DNA from: an uncultured Archangium sp.
GTDB lineage: Bacteria > Myxococcota > Myxococcia > Myxococcales > Myxococcaceae
Direction of reading: 5' to 3'
Length of the DNA: 14,390 bases
Assembly (NCBI GenBank): GCA_946479335.1
Contig: CAMLFP010000108.1
Coordinates: 1-14,390, forward strand
In this document: positions 1 to 8,503 of the stretch, in pieces
Position numbering within the stretch: position 1 is the first letter of the stretch
Layout of the letters: each line of letters starts with the position of its first letter
The notes under the pieces: model-generated
Told to the model about the DNA's origin: nothing
Seen by the model: only the letters and a program-made list of their open reading frames with translations
Database searches by the model: none
Program-made: the position numbers and the translations under genes

Positions 1-1
1 C

Positions 2-208
2 GCGCCCGTCGCGAAGGTCGAGACCGTCGTGGCGGCCCCGGTGAACGTCGTCGCGAAGCAGGAGGTCGACGCGCTCGTGCGTGAAGCCGCGTTCCTCCTC
101 GCGAAGCGCCGCAACTTCCGCAACGGCACGCCGACGCAAGACTGGCTCGCCGCGGAGGCGTTCGTGAACGAGCGCCTGACCGCGCGCGGCTTCACCGTCG
201 GCGCCTGA
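2..208 (+). CDS. DUF2934-like protein, C-terminal part
   Basis: The reading frame is open from the window edge to TGA at 206-208 and gives 68 residues, so the start lies outside. The C-terminal half reads as a charged helix (VDALVREAAFLLAKRRNFRN), then a GTPTQDWLAAEAFVNERL segment. The pattern of 'Arg-Glu-Ala-x-x-Leu, short glycine turn, Asp-Trp-Leu-x-Ala-Glu' fits the small DUF2934 family, whose function is unknown. The visible N-terminal part is Ala/Val/Lys/Pro-rich and looks like a low-complexity linker, as in larger proteins that carry DUF2934 at their end. The gene converges on the acyl-CoA-binding protein gene, whose stop codon is 6 bases away. The family assignment is by pattern from memory; a different short helical domain is possible. 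Confidence 0.55.
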   Translation, partial: APVAKVETVVAAPVNVVAKQEVDALVREAAFLLAKRRNFRNGTPTQDWLAAEAFVNERLTARGFTVGA

Positions 209-214
209 GCGCGG

Positions 215-475
215 TTACTTCGCGCCCGTGAGGCGGTTGACGACGGCGACGTACGCCGTCATCGCCGCCTCCTTCGAGGTGCCCTTCTTCTTCGCCCACG
301 CGTCGAACTTCGCGCGGCCGACGAAGTCCAACATGCCGGGGCGCGAGCCGGTGACGTCACCGACGGTGCCCTGCTTGTAGAGCGAGTACAGCTCGAGCAT
401 GTCGTCCTGCCCGGGCGCCTGCGGGAGCTGCTTCACGCGCTTCTGCGCATCTTCGAAAGCCTCGATGGGGGTCAT
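215..475 (-). CDS. Acyl-CoA-binding protein (ACBP)
   Basis: An 86-residue protein, the usual size of a free-standing ACBP. These are small cytosolic four-helix proteins that bind medium- and long-chain acyl-CoA esters and buffer or carry them. Family landmarks are present: the helix-2 motif YSLYKQGTVGD (residues 30-40, with Tyr30, Tyr33 and Lys34 as ligand contacts), the SRPGMLDFVGRAKFDAW segment (44-60, Lys56 contacting the CoA phosphate) and Tyr75 in the last helix. The frame stays open further upstream, but the family N-terminus (MTPIEAFEDAQKRV) begins at the ATG at 475, so this start was chosen. No convincing ribosome-binding site precedes it. The ATG overlaps the divergent DUF3634-like start inside one CATG. 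Bacterial ACBPs are scattered in distribution but common in myxobacteria, which have an extensive lipid metabolism. Confidence 0.9.
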   Translation of the reverse strand: MTPIEAFEDAQKRVKQLPQAPGQDDMLELYSLYKQGTVGDVTGSRPGMLDFVGRAKFDAWAKKKGTSKEAAMTAYVAVVNRLTGAK

Positions 476-893
476 GCGTGCAGACGCTAGCAGCGCTACC
501 TTCGCGCGCGTGCTGCTCGTCTTCGCCGCCCTCGGAGCGCTCGTCGTCTGGCTCTTCGTCTCCCGCTCGAATGAGCTCTTCGTGTTGTCGTTTCGCGACG
601 GGGAGGCGCGGCTGGTGCGTGGCGCGGTGGCCACCGGGTTGCGCACCGACCTCGCCGATGCGCTGCGGCACATGAAGGTGCAGCGCGCCACGGTGCGGGT
701 GACGAAGACGCCGCAGGGCGCGCGGCTCACCGCTTCGGGCGTCGACGAGTTCGGCGAGCAACGGCTGCGCAACATCCTCCAGCTCTTCCCCGCGGCGCGG
801 CTGCGCGCGACGGAGTCACCGACGCAGAACCGCCTGCTCCGTCTCTTCGGCTTCAGCGCGCTGCTGTGGCTCCTCGGTTCACGCGACGAGTAG
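474..893 (+). CDS. DUF3634-like membrane protein
   Basis: A 139-residue protein of unknown function. It has one N-terminal transmembrane segment (about residues 10-29), then a soluble domain: NELFVLSFRDGEARLVRG (33-50), a stretch that places small charged residues around a predicted helix (55-67), RATVRVTKTPQGARLTASG (71-89), and a conserved-looking DEFGEQRLRNILQLFP (91-106). This order matches the DUF3634 family as I remember it. A short hydrophobic C-terminal stretch (RLLRLFGFSALLWLL) may be amphipathic or membrane-associated. An in-frame ATG at 465 and an upstream extension to 399 exist, but the extension would run over the ACBP coding region. ATG 474, preceded by a GGGGG stretch, is preferred. 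The gene ends 4 bases before the hydrolase start, so the two are probably co-transcribed. Confidence 0.65.
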   Translation: MRADASSATFARVLLVFAALGALVVWLFVSRSNELFVLSFRDGEARLVRGAVATGLRTDLADALRHMKVQRATVRVTKTPQGARLTASGVDEFGEQRLRNILQLFPAARLRATESPTQNRLLRLFGFSALLWLLGSRDE

Positions 894-897
894 TGCG

Positions 898-1968
898 ATG
901 GTCCGCCGCATGCGACTCGCGCTGCTGCTCGCGGCCCTCTCGTTGATGGCGTGCCCCACAGCGCCCACCGTCGACGCGGGTGAAGACTTCGACGCGCCGG
1001 GGCCCTACGCGACCGGCGTCACCCACCTCACCGTCGGCACCGATGGCGGCCGCGAGCTGCCCGTCGAGGTCTGGTACCCGGCGCAGGGCCCGGCCACCGC
1101 CGACTTCGCGGTGGAGACCTTCGAGGCCGACCCGGTGCGCAGCGCGCAGCTCAAAACCTGGGTGGAGGCCGCACCCGCGAAGTGCACGCCGCGCCGCGCG
1201 CTGGGCACAAGGGACGCGCCGCACGTCAACGGGAGCTTCCCGCTCATCGTCTTCAGCCACTGCGACAAGGGCTTCCGCTTCTCGATGCACACCCTGGCCG
1301 CGCGGCTCGCGTCGCACGGCTTCTTCGTCGCCGCGCCCGACCACGTCGACAACACGCTCTTCGACGCCGGTGCGCCGCTCAACGACGCCTTCCTCGCGGT
1401 GCGGGCCGACGACATCGAGGCGGTCCTCGACGTGATGCTGTCGTCCGGACAGTTCGACGTCGACGCGTCACGCGTGGCGATGGTGGGCCACAGCTTCGGC
1501 GCGGTCACCACCGCCCGCGTGGTGGAGCTCGACGCGCGCGTGAAGGGCGGCTTCCTCATCGCGGCGCCGGCAGACTCCATCCTCAACAACGGGGGCCTCA
1601 CGCGCGTCACGCGACCGCTCTCGTGGGTGCTGGCGGTGGAGGACAACTCCATCTCCTCCATCGGCAACGACCTCATCCGCGACAACTTCCTGCACGCGCC
1701 GAAGCCCACGTGGCTGTTCGAGGTGGAGAACGCGGGGCACTGGAGCTTCAGCGACATCGCCGGCCTCGGCGGCAACTTCATGCCCGGCTGCGGCGACGGC
1801 GTGCGCGAGCTCGATGGTGGAACGTTCACCTACCTCGACAACGACGAGGCGCGCGCGTTGGCGGCGCGCACCATCACCGCGTGGGCGCGCTTCACCGTCG
1901 ATGGAGACGCGCACGCGAAGGCCGCGCTGGGCGACGCGCACCCGGGCGTGGGCATCAAGACGCGCTGA
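898..1968 (+). CDS. Lipoprotein alpha/beta hydrolase (dienelactone hydrolase/PAF-acetylhydrolase-like)
   Basis: A 356-residue protein with a type II signal peptide: a hydrophobic core, then the lipobox LMAC with Cys19 as the lipidated residue. It should be anchored in the envelope facing the periplasm or cell surface. The mature part is an alpha/beta hydrolase. The segment [15 protein letters not shown] lies before the helix that follows the oxyanion strand, the nucleophile elbow is GHSFG (Ser199), Asp249 in AVEDNS is a candidate acid, and His281 in NAGHWSF is the candidate base. The overall pattern, with 'APDHVDN' after the first helix, resembles predicted dienelactone hydrolases, PAF-acetylhydrolase-like esterases and secreted polyester-cleaving enzymes. 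The substrate cannot be told. An alternative ATG lies at 910 and gives an equally good signal peptide. The 3' end overlaps the convergent pgi gene by 14 bases. Confidence 0.8.
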   Translation: MVRRMRLALLLAALSLMACPTAPTVDAGEDFDAPGPYATGVTHLTVGTDGGRELPVEVWYPAQGPATADFAVETFEADPVRSAQLKTWVEAAPAKCTPRRALGTRDAPHVNGSFPLIVFSHCDKGFRFSMHTLAARLASHGFFVAAPDHVDNTLFDAGAPLNDAFLAVRADDIEAVLDVMLSSGQFDVDASRVAMVGHSFGAVTTARVVELDARVKGGFLIAAPADSILNNGGLTRVTRPLSWVLAVEDNSISSIGNDLIRDNFLHAPKPTWLFEVENAGHWSFSDIAGLGGNFMPGCGDGVRELDGGTFTYLDNDEARALAARTITAWARFTVDGDAHAKAALGDAHPGVGIKTR

Positions 1969-3484
1969 ACCGCGCCGACGGACCGCTGCCGTCGCACCTC
2001 ACGCGCCCGTTCGCCGAGAGGTGTCGCAGCACGAAGAACGCCGTCTCCGGGTCGACCTCCGCCTCCTGCGCCAACGCCTCGACGCCGCGCGGCTCGGCCG
2101 CCAGCACCGCGAGCAGCTTGCGCTGCGTGGCCAGCACCGACTCCGCGGCCTTCTTGCCCGCCTCGACGCCGGGCTGATGGTACGCGTTGATATGTATAAA
2201 ACTGGCGAACAGGCCGACGGCGCGCTCGAACAGCGCGATGACCGCGCCCAGCGTCTTCGCCGAGACGTCAGGCAGCGCCAGCGTGAGCGACTCGCGCTTC
2301 TTCTGCCCGAGCGCCTCGCGGGTGCCGAGGAGGAACCCGAGCAGGTAGTCGCCGGAGGTGACCTGCGGTTCGACCTCCATGGAGCTGCCGGCGCGGTCCT
2401 TCAACACCTCCACAAACAAGACAAAGTGGTTCCGCAGGCCGTCGCGCAATTGCTGTACATACGCGTGTTGATCTGTGGAGCCCTTGTTGCCGTAGACCGA
2501 GAGGCCCTGCTCCACCGTCTTGCCGTCGAGGTCGAGCTCCTTGCCCAGCGACTCCATCACCAGCTGCTGCAGGTAGCGCGAGAGCAACAGCAGCCGGTCT
2601 TTGTACGGCAGCACCACCATGTCTTTCGGCGCGGCGTGCAACCACGAGAGCGCCAGCAGCGCCGCCGGGTTCTTCCACGCGTCGCGCACGCGGGTCGCCT
2701 CGTCCATCACGCGGGCGCCCTCCAGCAGCGCGTCGATGTCGAAGCCCTGCAGCGCCGCGGGGAGCAGCCCCACCGCCGAGGTCTCCGAGGTACGGCCGCC
2801 GACCCAGTCCCACATCGGGAAGCGCGCGAGCCAGGTCGCCGCCGTCTTGTCCAACTCGCTGCCCGCGCCGGTCACCGCCACCGCGTGCTTGCTGAAGTCG
2901 AGCCCCGCGCGCGTGAAGGCCGTCGCCGCCTCCAACAGCCCGTTGCGCGTCTCCTTGGTACCGCCCGACTTGGAGATGACCACCACCAGCGTCTGGCTCA
3001 GCGCGCCGCTCAACGCGTGCAGCACGCGGTCGAAGCCGTCGGGGTCGGTGTTGTCGAAGAAGTGGGGCGTGAGCTTGTCTGACGCCGACGCCAGCGCATC
3101 GGCCGCCAACTGCGGGCCCAACGCCGAGCCACCGATGCCGATGACCAGCAGCTTCGTGAACTTCCCACCGCCCGGCGGCGCCACGCGCCCCGCGTGCACG
3201 TCGGCCGCGAAGGCCTTCACCCGCGAGCGCGCGTCTTCGATGAGCGGGGCCAGTTCGCTCGGCGCCAGCGCCGGCGCGCGCAGCCAGTAGTGCCCGACCT
3301 GCCGGTGCTCGTCGGGGTTGGCGATCGCGCCCTTCTCCAGCGCGGCCATCGCGTCGAAGGCCCTGGAGAGCAGCTCGCGCTTCGACGCGACGAAGGCCTC
3401 GTCAATCGACATCCGCGAGACGTCGAGGGAGATGCCGAGCGACTCCACCGCGCAATACAGAGACGAAAATCGTTGCCAACTCAT
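1955..3484 (-). CDS. pgi: Glucose-6-phosphate isomerase
   Basis: A cytosolic enzyme of 509 residues that interconverts glucose 6-phosphate and fructose 6-phosphate. Two SIS-type sugar-isomerase folds are visible: [12 protein letters not shown] (114-125) and the phosphate-binding SKSGGTKET (171-179), followed by family signature 1 around [15 protein letters not shown] (225-239, Arg231). Glu311 in MESLGKE, His340 in [18 protein letters not shown], and Lys444 in [14 protein letters not shown] (signature 2) are the expected catalytic residues. The form is the one typical of cyanobacteria and several other bacteria. Residues 455-509 make a small winged-helix-like tail. The frame is open far upstream, but the family N-terminus and the divergent gene at 3552 favour the ATG at 3484; a second candidate is Met25. 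No clear ribosome-binding site is seen. Confidence 0.96.
   Translation of the reverse strand: MSWQRFSSLYCAVESLGISLDVSRMSIDEAFVASKRELLSRAFDAMAALEKGAIANPDEHRQVGHYWLRAPALAPSELAPLIEDARSRVKAFAADVHAGRVAPPGGGKFTKLLVIGIGGSALGPQLAADALASASDKLTPHFFDNTDPDGFDRVLHALSGALSQTLVVVISKSGGTKETRNGLLEAATAFTRAGLDFSKHAVAVTGAGSELDKTAATWLARFPMWDWVGGRTSETSAVGLLPAALQGFDIDALLEGARVMDEATRVRDAWKNPAALLALSWLHAAPKDMVVLPYKDRLLLLSRYLQQLVMESLGKELDLDGKTVEQGLSVYGNKGSTDQHAYVQQLRDGLRNHFVLFVEVLKDRAGSSMEVEPQVTSGDYLLGFLLGTREALGQKKRESLTLALPDVSAKTLGAVIALFERAVGLFASFIHINAYHQPGVEAGKKAAESVLATQRKLLAVLAAEPRGVEALAQEAEVDPETAFFVLRHLSANGRVRCDGSGPSARFSAS
1976..1994 (+). terminator. Candidate hairpin after the hydrolase gene
   Basis: A perfect 6-base-pair inverted repeat, CGACGG / CCGTCG with a 7-base loop, begins 8 bases after the hydrolase stop codon. 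There is no T run on the plus strand, and the repeat lies inside the last codons of pgi. It may slow plus-strand transcription before it runs into pgi. In DNA this GC-rich such a short repeat can also be chance. Confidence 0.25.
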
Positions 3485-3534
3485 AGGGGCGGGAGTGTCG
3501 CTGCTTTGAGGCGGCAGCGCAGCAATCGCTCCAC

Positions 3535-3540
3535 TACACT
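3535..3540 (+). promoter_or_regulatory. Possible -10 element for the 1160-residue gene
   Basis: The 67-base space between the divergent pgi gene and the large plus-strand gene holds TACACT (4 of 6 matches to TATAAT) twelve bases before the ATG at 3552. Used as a -10 box, it would start transcription only a few bases before the ATG, giving a nearly leaderless message. The only -35-like sequence (TTGAGG, 3506-3511) is 23 bases away, which is too far. The absence of a Shine-Dalgarno sequence before 3552 agrees with a leaderless start, but the call is weak. Confidence 0.25.
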
Positions 3541-3551
3541 TTGCGTCATTC

Positions 3552-6500
3552 ATGGAGGCCCTGGTTTTCCCCAACGAGGAGGCGCTGCAGGTCGCGTTGC
3601 GGACAGGCCTCATCCCCACCGAGGTGCAGCGCGCCGCCGCGAAGGCCGGCGTCACCGAGGAGGGCGCGGTCGAGGTCGCCCCCGCGCAGGCCGTGCCCGC
3701 GAAGGTGAAGAAGTCGCTGCAGAGCGCCGGGGTGGGCGTGCGCGACGCGTCGGTGCAGCTCGACGAGTTCTCGTGCTGGGCCGAGCTGTTGCCGCCGCGC
3801 TCCACCGGCGAGCCCGTCGGCCCGCTGCCACTGGTGCTCTTCACCGTGTCGGGTGAGAAGTCGCTGCTGGAGGTCGCCGGCGAATTGCTGCGCCTGGGCT
3901 GCGACCGCCTGGAGCTCCAGGTCGTCAACGCCTCGCGCGTGCACGCGCTGCTGCGCGTGGTGGAGCCGCCGTGGTTCGTGCTGTCTCGCGCGCTGGACGA
4001 GCTCGACGGGCTGCGCGCGTTCCTCCCCGCGGTGCCCGGCCAGGAGCGCGTGTGGACGCAGGCCGGCTATGCGCACCCGCTCCACGCGTCGCTCGAGGCG
4101 CCCGACAGCGGGCTGGTGTTGATACCGCGCGACGGCCCGTGGTGGCGCATCGACGAGGGCACGTGGACCGACCTCGACGCGCTGCTGGTGCCTGCGGGGC
4201 TGCCAGCGCCCGCCTCGCACGCGCCCACCACTCCGCCACGCGTGGAGGTGAAGTTGTCGCTCGTGCGCACCGCGCGCACGGAGGCGCCGACGCTCTTCGT
4301 GTTGAACGACGGCCACGCGAAGGTGGAGTCGCTCGTGCGCTCCACACCCGAGGCGCAGCTCGAGCACGTGCTCTTCGCCGCCGCGGGCTCGCTGGTGTTG
4401 CTGCGCCCGCGCCCCGGCCGTGAGGCGAACGCGCTCGCGCTGCCCGGCGTGCCCTACGCGCGCGTGCATGACCTCCCCAACCTCTTCGCGCCGCTGGAGT
4501 TCACCGTCGAGCCGCCGCTGCGCCGCGACCGGTTGCGCGCGTGGCTGGCGCCCGACCCCGACGCGCTCACCTGGCTGCAACCCACGGGGCACGGCTTCGA
4601 CCGCCACACCATCGCGGAGAGCGCCTTCCGCCCGCTGGCCGACTGGGTCGAGTACGTCATCGATGGCCAGCGCGACACGCTGACCGCCTGGGCGCGCTCG
4701 GCGACGTTCGACTTCGAGGCCTTCGCGACCAGCGACGACGCGCGCGCCGCGGCGCCGAGTGAAGCGCCCCCAGAAGAAGAGGTGGTGCGCCCTCGCACGC
4801 GCACCCGCCGCACCGCGGAGCCGCGCCGCTCACGGGAGCGCGCGCCGGAGCCGGCCGTGGAAACCCAAGCGACGCCCCCGCGCCTCGAGCTGGAGCTGCC
4901 GAGCTCGCCGTCGGAGGCGGAGGAGGTCGTCGCGCACGAAGAGTCGGCCTTCCTCGAGCTCGATGCGCCCGCTGATTCTCCGGCGCGCCGCGCGGCGTGG
5001 GCCCGGCTCGGTGAGATGTACGCGCGCGTGACGCGCACCCGCGACTCCGGCATGGCGTGGGCGCACGCCGTCTGGGAGGCCACTGACGCCGAGGCGCTGG
5101 AGCTGTCGCGGCGCTGGGCGTCGACCTCCGGCGTGCGCCTCGACACCGTGGTGACGCAGAGCACGCCCAACGTCGAGCAGACCCGCGGCGCCGCGGCGCA
5201 CCTCTACCTCGCCGCGCTCGAGAAGAACCCCGCCGCCGCCGCGCGCGTCACCGACTACGCCGCATTCGTGGAGCGCTTCGCCGACGGGCTCGATGTCCGC
5301 AGCTTCTGGTTGAGCCACGTCGCGCTCGCGCGCCTGGCCGGCGGTGACGCGCTGCGGTTGGCGCGCGCGAGAGATCGCGTGCTCGCACGGCTGCAGAGCG
5401 GGCTCTCGCTGGAGCGGGACGTTCCGCGGCTGGTGCGCGTCACCGGGCAGTCCGCCGCCTCGACCGGCACCAGCCGCGCCACGCGCGTGGTGACGCAGCT
5501 CGAGGCGCTGCTGCGCGCCTTCGAAGACACGCAGCGCAAGCGCTCCACGCTCGAGGCGCCGTGGGAGCTCACCCGCGCGTACGTGTGGCTGGAGTTCGCG
5601 TGGGGCTTCGCGCGGCTCGCCCAGGCCGACCGCGCCCGCGCGCTGTGCGACGCCAGCCGCGCCGCCGTCCGTGAATGGCTGCTCACGCAGCTCCCCGAAG
5701 CGGACCGCGCGCGGGCCTCGCACGAGAAGTGGCCCATCGAGCGCGTGGAGTCGGCCTTCGAGCTCCTCGGGCTGTTGTCGAAGTTGCCGGAGCGCGAGCG
5801 CGAACAGGCCGTGCGAGAGCGCTGGCCCTTCGACACCCTGAAGACCACCGTCGACCAGCTGCGAGACCAGCCGCGCGGCGAGGCGCTGCGCCCGGCGACG
5901 CTGCCGGCCTGGGCGCTCGAACAACCGTACGTCGAGCTCAGCCGGACCGCGCACAGCTACCTGCTCGAGGTCTACGGAGCGCGCGTGAACCAGGCGCTGG
6001 AGGGCGTCGAGCCCAGCGCACCGCTCCCCGCCAACCTCGCCGCCAGGTTGACCGGCCTCGCGAAGGACCACCGCTACCGCGTCGACCGGCTGCGCCAGAG
6101 CTGCCAGGTGCTCGAGCCCCAGGAGCGCGTCGCCGCGACGAGGGACTACCTGCGCCGCACCAACGACCCCAAGGCCGACGAGCTGACCTCGCTCTCCTCG
6201 CTGCGCGAACCCGCGGAGCTGCTGCGCGGCATCCGCGCGCGCATGGAGTCGCTGCCGAGGCTGCGCATCGAGGAGCGCGCCCGGGTCGCCGACGCGCTGC
6301 TCGATTACCTCCCGCAACTGCCAGAAGCGCAGGCGCTGCCGCTGCTCAACGAGTTCACCTCGATGGCCGACCAACTCCCCGCGCGTCAACGCACGCTGGT
6401 GCTCGAAGACGCGCTCCGCGTCGCCGGGCACTTCGGCCGTGAGGCGCTGGTGAAGCAGCTGGTGCTCCGGCTCTCGAGCGCCATCGTCGAGCTCGGCCCC

Positions 6501-7034
6501 ACGGAGCTGGGAGAGCTCGGCGGCGTGCTGGTGTCGGGCATGCGCAGCATGCGCCGCGTCGGCCTGCGCGCCGAGGCCGCGGAGCTGCTCTCGCGTGCCA
6601 TCACGGTGCTCAAGGGTGACGACGTCGCCGCGCTGCAGGCGCGCCTCGGGCTCGCGTCGGGCTTCATGTACCTGGGCGCCTTCGCGCAGGCGCAGCCCAT
6701 CGTCGACGACGCGCTCGCCCGCCTCGGCCGCGAGAGCCTGCACCCGCCCGACCGCATGCGCCTCTCGCGCGCCACCGCGCAGGTCTTCTCGCACGCCAGC
6801 ACCGAGGTCGCGCTGCCCGGCCTGCTGCGCATCGCCCAGCAGCTCCCGTGGATCACCGACGGCTTCTCGACCAACTCGCACTTCTGCGTCTCGCTGGTGG
6901 AGTTCGCCGACGCGCTGGTGCTGGGCCACGTGGGCGACGACCTGACCTTGAATGAAACGACGCGCCGGTTCCTCGACGAAGACGAATTCCTCGTCCGCCG
7001 TCGGGTGCATCGCGACGTCGGGAGCACCTCATGA
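3552..7034 (+). CDS. Large multidomain protein of unknown function, MoxR partner (fvmX-like)
   Basis: An 1160-residue protein with no catalytic motif and no signal peptide or transmembrane segment, so probably cytosolic. Residues 1-390 form several alpha/beta domains. Notable segments are [19 protein letters not shown] (1-19), a hydrophobic strand-helix unit [20 protein letters not shown] from about residue 92, and [16 protein letters not shown] (about 162-177). Residues about 394-465 are a disordered linker rich in Arg, Glu and Pro. From about 467 to the end the protein is almost wholly helical and Leu/Ala/Arg-rich, like a TPR- or HEAT-type solenoid. It closes with [10 protein letters not shown] (1103-1112) and [16 protein letters not shown] (1140-1155). 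These end motifs and the N-terminal layout recall the uncharacterised 'X' proteins of FtsH-vWA-MoxR ternary systems; that link is from memory. Its stop overlaps the MoxR start (ATGA), showing translational coupling. ATG 3552 is the first start after the divergent pgi gene. Confidence 0.75.
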   Translation: MEALVFPNEEALQVALRTGLIPTEVQRAAAKAGVTEEGAVEVAPAQAVPAKVKKSLQSAGVGVRDASVQLDEFSCWAELLPPRSTGEPVGPLPLVLFTVSGEKSLLEVAGELLRLGCDRLELQVVNASRVHALLRVVEPPWFVLSRALDELDGLRAFLPAVPGQERVWTQAGYAHPLHASLEAPDSGLVLIPRDGPWWRIDEGTWTDLDALLVPAGLPAPASHAPTTPPRVEVKLSLVRTARTEAPTLFVLNDGHAKVESLVRSTPEAQLEHVLFAAAGSLVLLRPRPGREANALALPGVPYARVHDLPNLFAPLEFTVEPPLRRDRLRAWLAPDPDALTWLQPTGHGFDRHTIAESAFRPLADWVEYVIDGQRDTLTAWARSATFDFEAFATSDDARAAAPSEAPPEEEVVRPRTRTRRTAEPRRSRERAPEPAVETQATPPRLELELPSSPSEAEEVVAHEESAFLELDAPADSPARRAAWARLGEMYARVTRTRDSGMAWAHAVWEATDAEALELSRRWASTSGVRLDTVVTQSTPNVEQTRGAAAHLYLAALEKNPAAAARVTDYAAFVERFADGLDVRSFWLSHVALARLAGGDALRLARARDRVLARLQSGLSLERDVPRLVRVTGQSAASTGTSRATRVVTQLEALLRAFEDTQRKRSTLEAPWELTRAYVWLEFAWGFARLAQADRARALCDASRAAVREWLLTQLPEADRARASHEKWPIERVESAFELLGLLSKLPEREREQAVRERWPFDTLKTTVDQLRDQPRGEALRPATLPAWALEQPYVELSRTAHSYLLEVYGARVNQALEGVEPSAPLPANLAARLTGLAKDHRYRVDRLRQSCQVLEPQERVAATRDYLRRTNDPKADELTSLSSLREPAELLRGIRARMESLPRLRIEERARVADALLDYLPQLPEAQALPLLNEFTSMADQLPARQRTLVLEDALRVAGHFGREALVKQLVLRLSSAIVELGPTELGELGGVLVSGMRSMRRVGLRAEAAELLSRAITVLKGDDVAALQARLGLASGFMYLGAFAQAQPIVDDALARLGRESLHPPDRMRLSRATAQVFSHASTEVALPGLLRIAQQLPWITDGFSTNSHFCVSLVEFADALVLGHVGDDLTLNETTRRFLDEDEFLVRRRVHRDVGSTS
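7020..7024 (+). promoter_or_regulatory. Ribosome-binding site of the MoxR gene
   Basis: GGGAG lies six bases before the ATG at 7031, within the last codons of the preceding gene. It is one of the better Shine-Dalgarno matches in the window and supports the 7031 start and the ATGA overlap. Confidence 0.6.
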
Positions 7035-8038
7035 AGCACGACCCGTTGGACTCGCTCTCCGAGCTCTCGCTCGAACAACTGCAGGGCGAAGCGCAGGCGC
7101 TGCGCGAAAAACTGAACCGCTTCCGCCTCGCGCTGGGGCGCCACTTCGTCGACAAGCAGGCGCTGGTCGACCTGATGCTGGTGGCCGCGGTCGCGCAGGA
7201 GCCGCTGTTGCTCGTCGGCCCGCCCGGCACGGCGAAGAGCGACCTGGTGGTGAAGTTCCGCGAGGCGCTGGGCATCGAGGGCCGCGACTCGTTCGAGTAC
7301 CTGCTGACGCGCTTCACCGAGCCCTCGGAGGTGCTGGGCCCCATCGACATCAACGAGCTGCGCGAAGGGCGCTACCTACGCCGCGAACAGGGGAAGTTGC
7401 CCACCGCGCGCCTCGCGTTCCTCGATGAGATCTTCAAGGCGAGCTCCGCGATTCTGAACGCGCTGCTCACCGTCATCAACGAGCGCAAATTCTACCAGGA
7501 CGGCGTGCCCGTGCCGGTGAAGCTGAAGATCCTCTTCGCGGCGACCAACGAAATCCCCGAGCACTCGGAGCTGGGCGCGCTCAAGGACCGCTTCGTCTTG
7601 AAGGCCGCGTGCCGCAGCGTGCAGGAGACGCACTTCATCGAGTTGCTCGACGCGGGGCTGGAGGCGCAGACCAACAAGGACCTGAACCGCAAGCCGTGGG
7701 CCGAAGGGCTGGCGACGCTCGACGACCTGCTCAAGGCGCACCGCTACCTGACGCTGCTGATGGCCCGCAAAGAGCCGAAGGACCGCGACCTCTTCTTCCG
7801 CGAAGAAATCATGCGCGAGTTCCGCCGCGTCATCCGCACCGTGGTGCGTGAAGACGAGGTGTTCATCTCCGACCGCAAGCTGATCAAGCTGTACCGGTTG
7901 CTCCGCACCCGCGCGTGGCTCTTCCATGGCGGCGCGGTGGAGCGCGAAGACCTCTCGCTGCTCGCCTACCTCGGCGAGACCCGCGCGGAGATCGACCTGC
8001 TCGAAGAGAAGGTCCCGCGCCTGCTGGGCATCACGTGA
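7031..8038 (+). CDS. MoxR-family AAA+ ATPase
   Basis: A 335-residue ATPase of the MoxR/RavA branch of AAA+ proteins, which use ATP to remodel or mature partner proteins, often together with a vWA-domain protein. Visible motifs are Walker A GPPGTAKS (63-70), Walker B LAFLDE (128-133), sensor 1 ATNE (171-174, Asn173), an arginine-finger candidate in KDRF (Arg187) and a sensor 2/lid region with VFISDRKLIKLYRLL (277-291). An N-terminal helical piece (12-38) precedes the ATPase core. The MoxR-typical insertion around INELREGRYLRREQGKLP lies before Walker B. The gene starts inside the stop of the 1160-residue gene (ATGA) and ends inside the start of a small lipoprotein gene (GTGA), so the three form one coupled unit. 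The RavA-specific C-terminal domain is absent. No vWA gene follows. Confidence 0.92.
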   Translation: MKHDPLDSLSELSLEQLQGEAQALREKLNRFRLALGRHFVDKQALVDLMLVAAVAQEPLLLVGPPGTAKSDLVVKFREALGIEGRDSFEYLLTRFTEPSEVLGPIDINELREGRYLRREQGKLPTARLAFLDEIFKASSAILNALLTVINERKFYQDGVPVPVKLKILFAATNEIPEHSELGALKDRFVLKAACRSVQETHFIELLDAGLEAQTNKDLNRKPWAEGLATLDDLLKAHRYLTLLMARKEPKDRDLFFREEIMREFRRVIRTVVREDEVFISDRKLIKLYRLLRTRAWLFHGGAVEREDLSLLAYLGETRAEIDLLEEKVPRLLGIT

Positions 8039-8235
8039 CGCGACTCGGCTTGGCGCTGGTGTTCGTGCTGTTCGTTGCGTGCAATCCGGCAGCTTCGTGT
8101 CTGCAGGATGCCGGGAGTCACTGCAGCGAAGACGGAGACGCGCTTGTTCAATGCGTCGATGGCGAATGGAGTTCGTCGCCATGCACCGGCTGCGCCGTCT
8201 GGGACCCAGGCCGCTCATTCGTCTGCACGAGATAG
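8035..8235 (+). CDS. Small cysteine-rich lipoprotein
   Basis: A 66-residue ORF starting with GTG inside the MoxR stop codon (GTGA overlap). It has a short type II signal peptide, basic Arg3 then a hydrophobic core, with lipobox FVAC and lipidated Cys16. The 50-residue mature part carries six further cysteines (22, 30, 40, 50, 53, 64) in a pattern C-x7-C-x9-C-x9-C-x2-C-x10-C, including CSEDGDALVQCVDGEW. That 'Cys, acidic-Gly, Leu-Val-x-Cys, x-Asp-Gly-x-Trp' unit recalls short cysteine-rich repeats of myxobacterial secreted proteins, and three disulfides are likely. The third codon positions are less GC-rich than in the neighbours. Function unknown. Overlap, signal peptide and cysteine spacing together make it a credible gene although it is very short. 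Confidence 0.65.
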   Translation: MTRLGLALVFVLFVACNPAASCLQDAGSHCSEDGDALVQCVDGEWSSSPCTGCAVWDPGRSFVCTR

Positions 8236-8254
8236 CCGCTGCCACGCTTCACCG

Positions 8255-8503
8255 ATGCTGCTCGCACTCGCCGCGCTGCTGCTCTCGTCGGAGCCTGCTC
8301 ACCCGGTGCGCAAACCAGCCGCAACTCCCAGAGGCGAGGACATGGTGAACCTCATTGAGGAACTCACCAGCCAGAAGGCGGCGCTCGCGCGTCGCGCGAA
8401 GAAGAAATCGTTGACGAAATTCCCGCCCCATGTGGGACCGCAATCACCTGACGAGGACGAATTCGATGTCGTCTTGAGGGGAAGGTGCCCCTCAGCGCGC
8501 TGA
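8255..8503 (+). CDS. Possible small secreted protein
   Basis: An 82-residue ORF 19 bases after the lipoprotein stop. The first 16 residues (MLLALAALLLSSEPAH) look like a signal peptide. The rest is a basic, helix-prone segment (VNLIEELTSQKAALARRAKKK, split here: 31-41 acidic/polar, 42-51 basic) followed by an acidic Pro-Asp-Glu tail (62-72). No family is recognised. Its stop overlaps the convergent kamA stop by 12 bases. Against it: no ribosome-binding site is seen, and codon use in the last ten codons is poor (TTG, AGG, GGA, AGG), where a stem-loop is found. The 5' half could be real while the tail merely runs through the terminator. Confidence 0.4.
   Translation: MLLALAALLLSSEPAHPVRKPAATPRGEDMVNLIEELTSQKAALARRAKKKSLTKFPPHVGPQSPDEDEFDVVLRGRCPSAR
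8475..8494 (-). terminator. Stem-loop at the end of the kamA unit
   Basis: A perfect 7-base-pair stem, TGAGGGG / CCCCTCA with a 6-base loop, starts exactly with the stop codon of the minus-strand aminomutase gene. No T run follows on either strand. A strong GC hairpin directly at a stop codon is a reasonable terminator or mRNA 3'-end stabiliser in GC-rich bacteria, and it works equally for converging transcription. It overlaps a second palindrome at 8490-8505. Confidence 0.45.

Noticed and set aside
2200..2480. AT-richer patches with unusual codons in pgi (around 2190-2215 and 2445-2480), considered as a frameshift or an inserted element.
   Set aside because: The frame is continuous and both patches encode invariant Pgi segments (HINAYHQPG and [10 protein letters not shown]), so residue constraint and codon choice explain them.
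3506..3511. TTGAGG as a -35 box for the large plus-strand gene.
   Set aside because: It lies 23 bases from the best -10 candidate, beyond the range sigma-70 promoters accept.
4830..7010. A 726-codon open frame antisense to the 1160-residue gene, and other long frames antisense to real genes (1005-1829, 11022-12416, 10210-11055).
   Set aside because: In very GC-rich DNA antisense frames stay open by chance. Their products are Arg/Ala/Gly/His-rich with no domain, while the opposite strand carries recognised or coherent proteins with strong third-position GC bias.
7031..8038. RavA of a RavA-ViaA pair.
   Set aside because: The protein is too short for the RavA C-terminal domain, and no vWA (ViaA) gene follows. 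General MoxR-family naming is safer.
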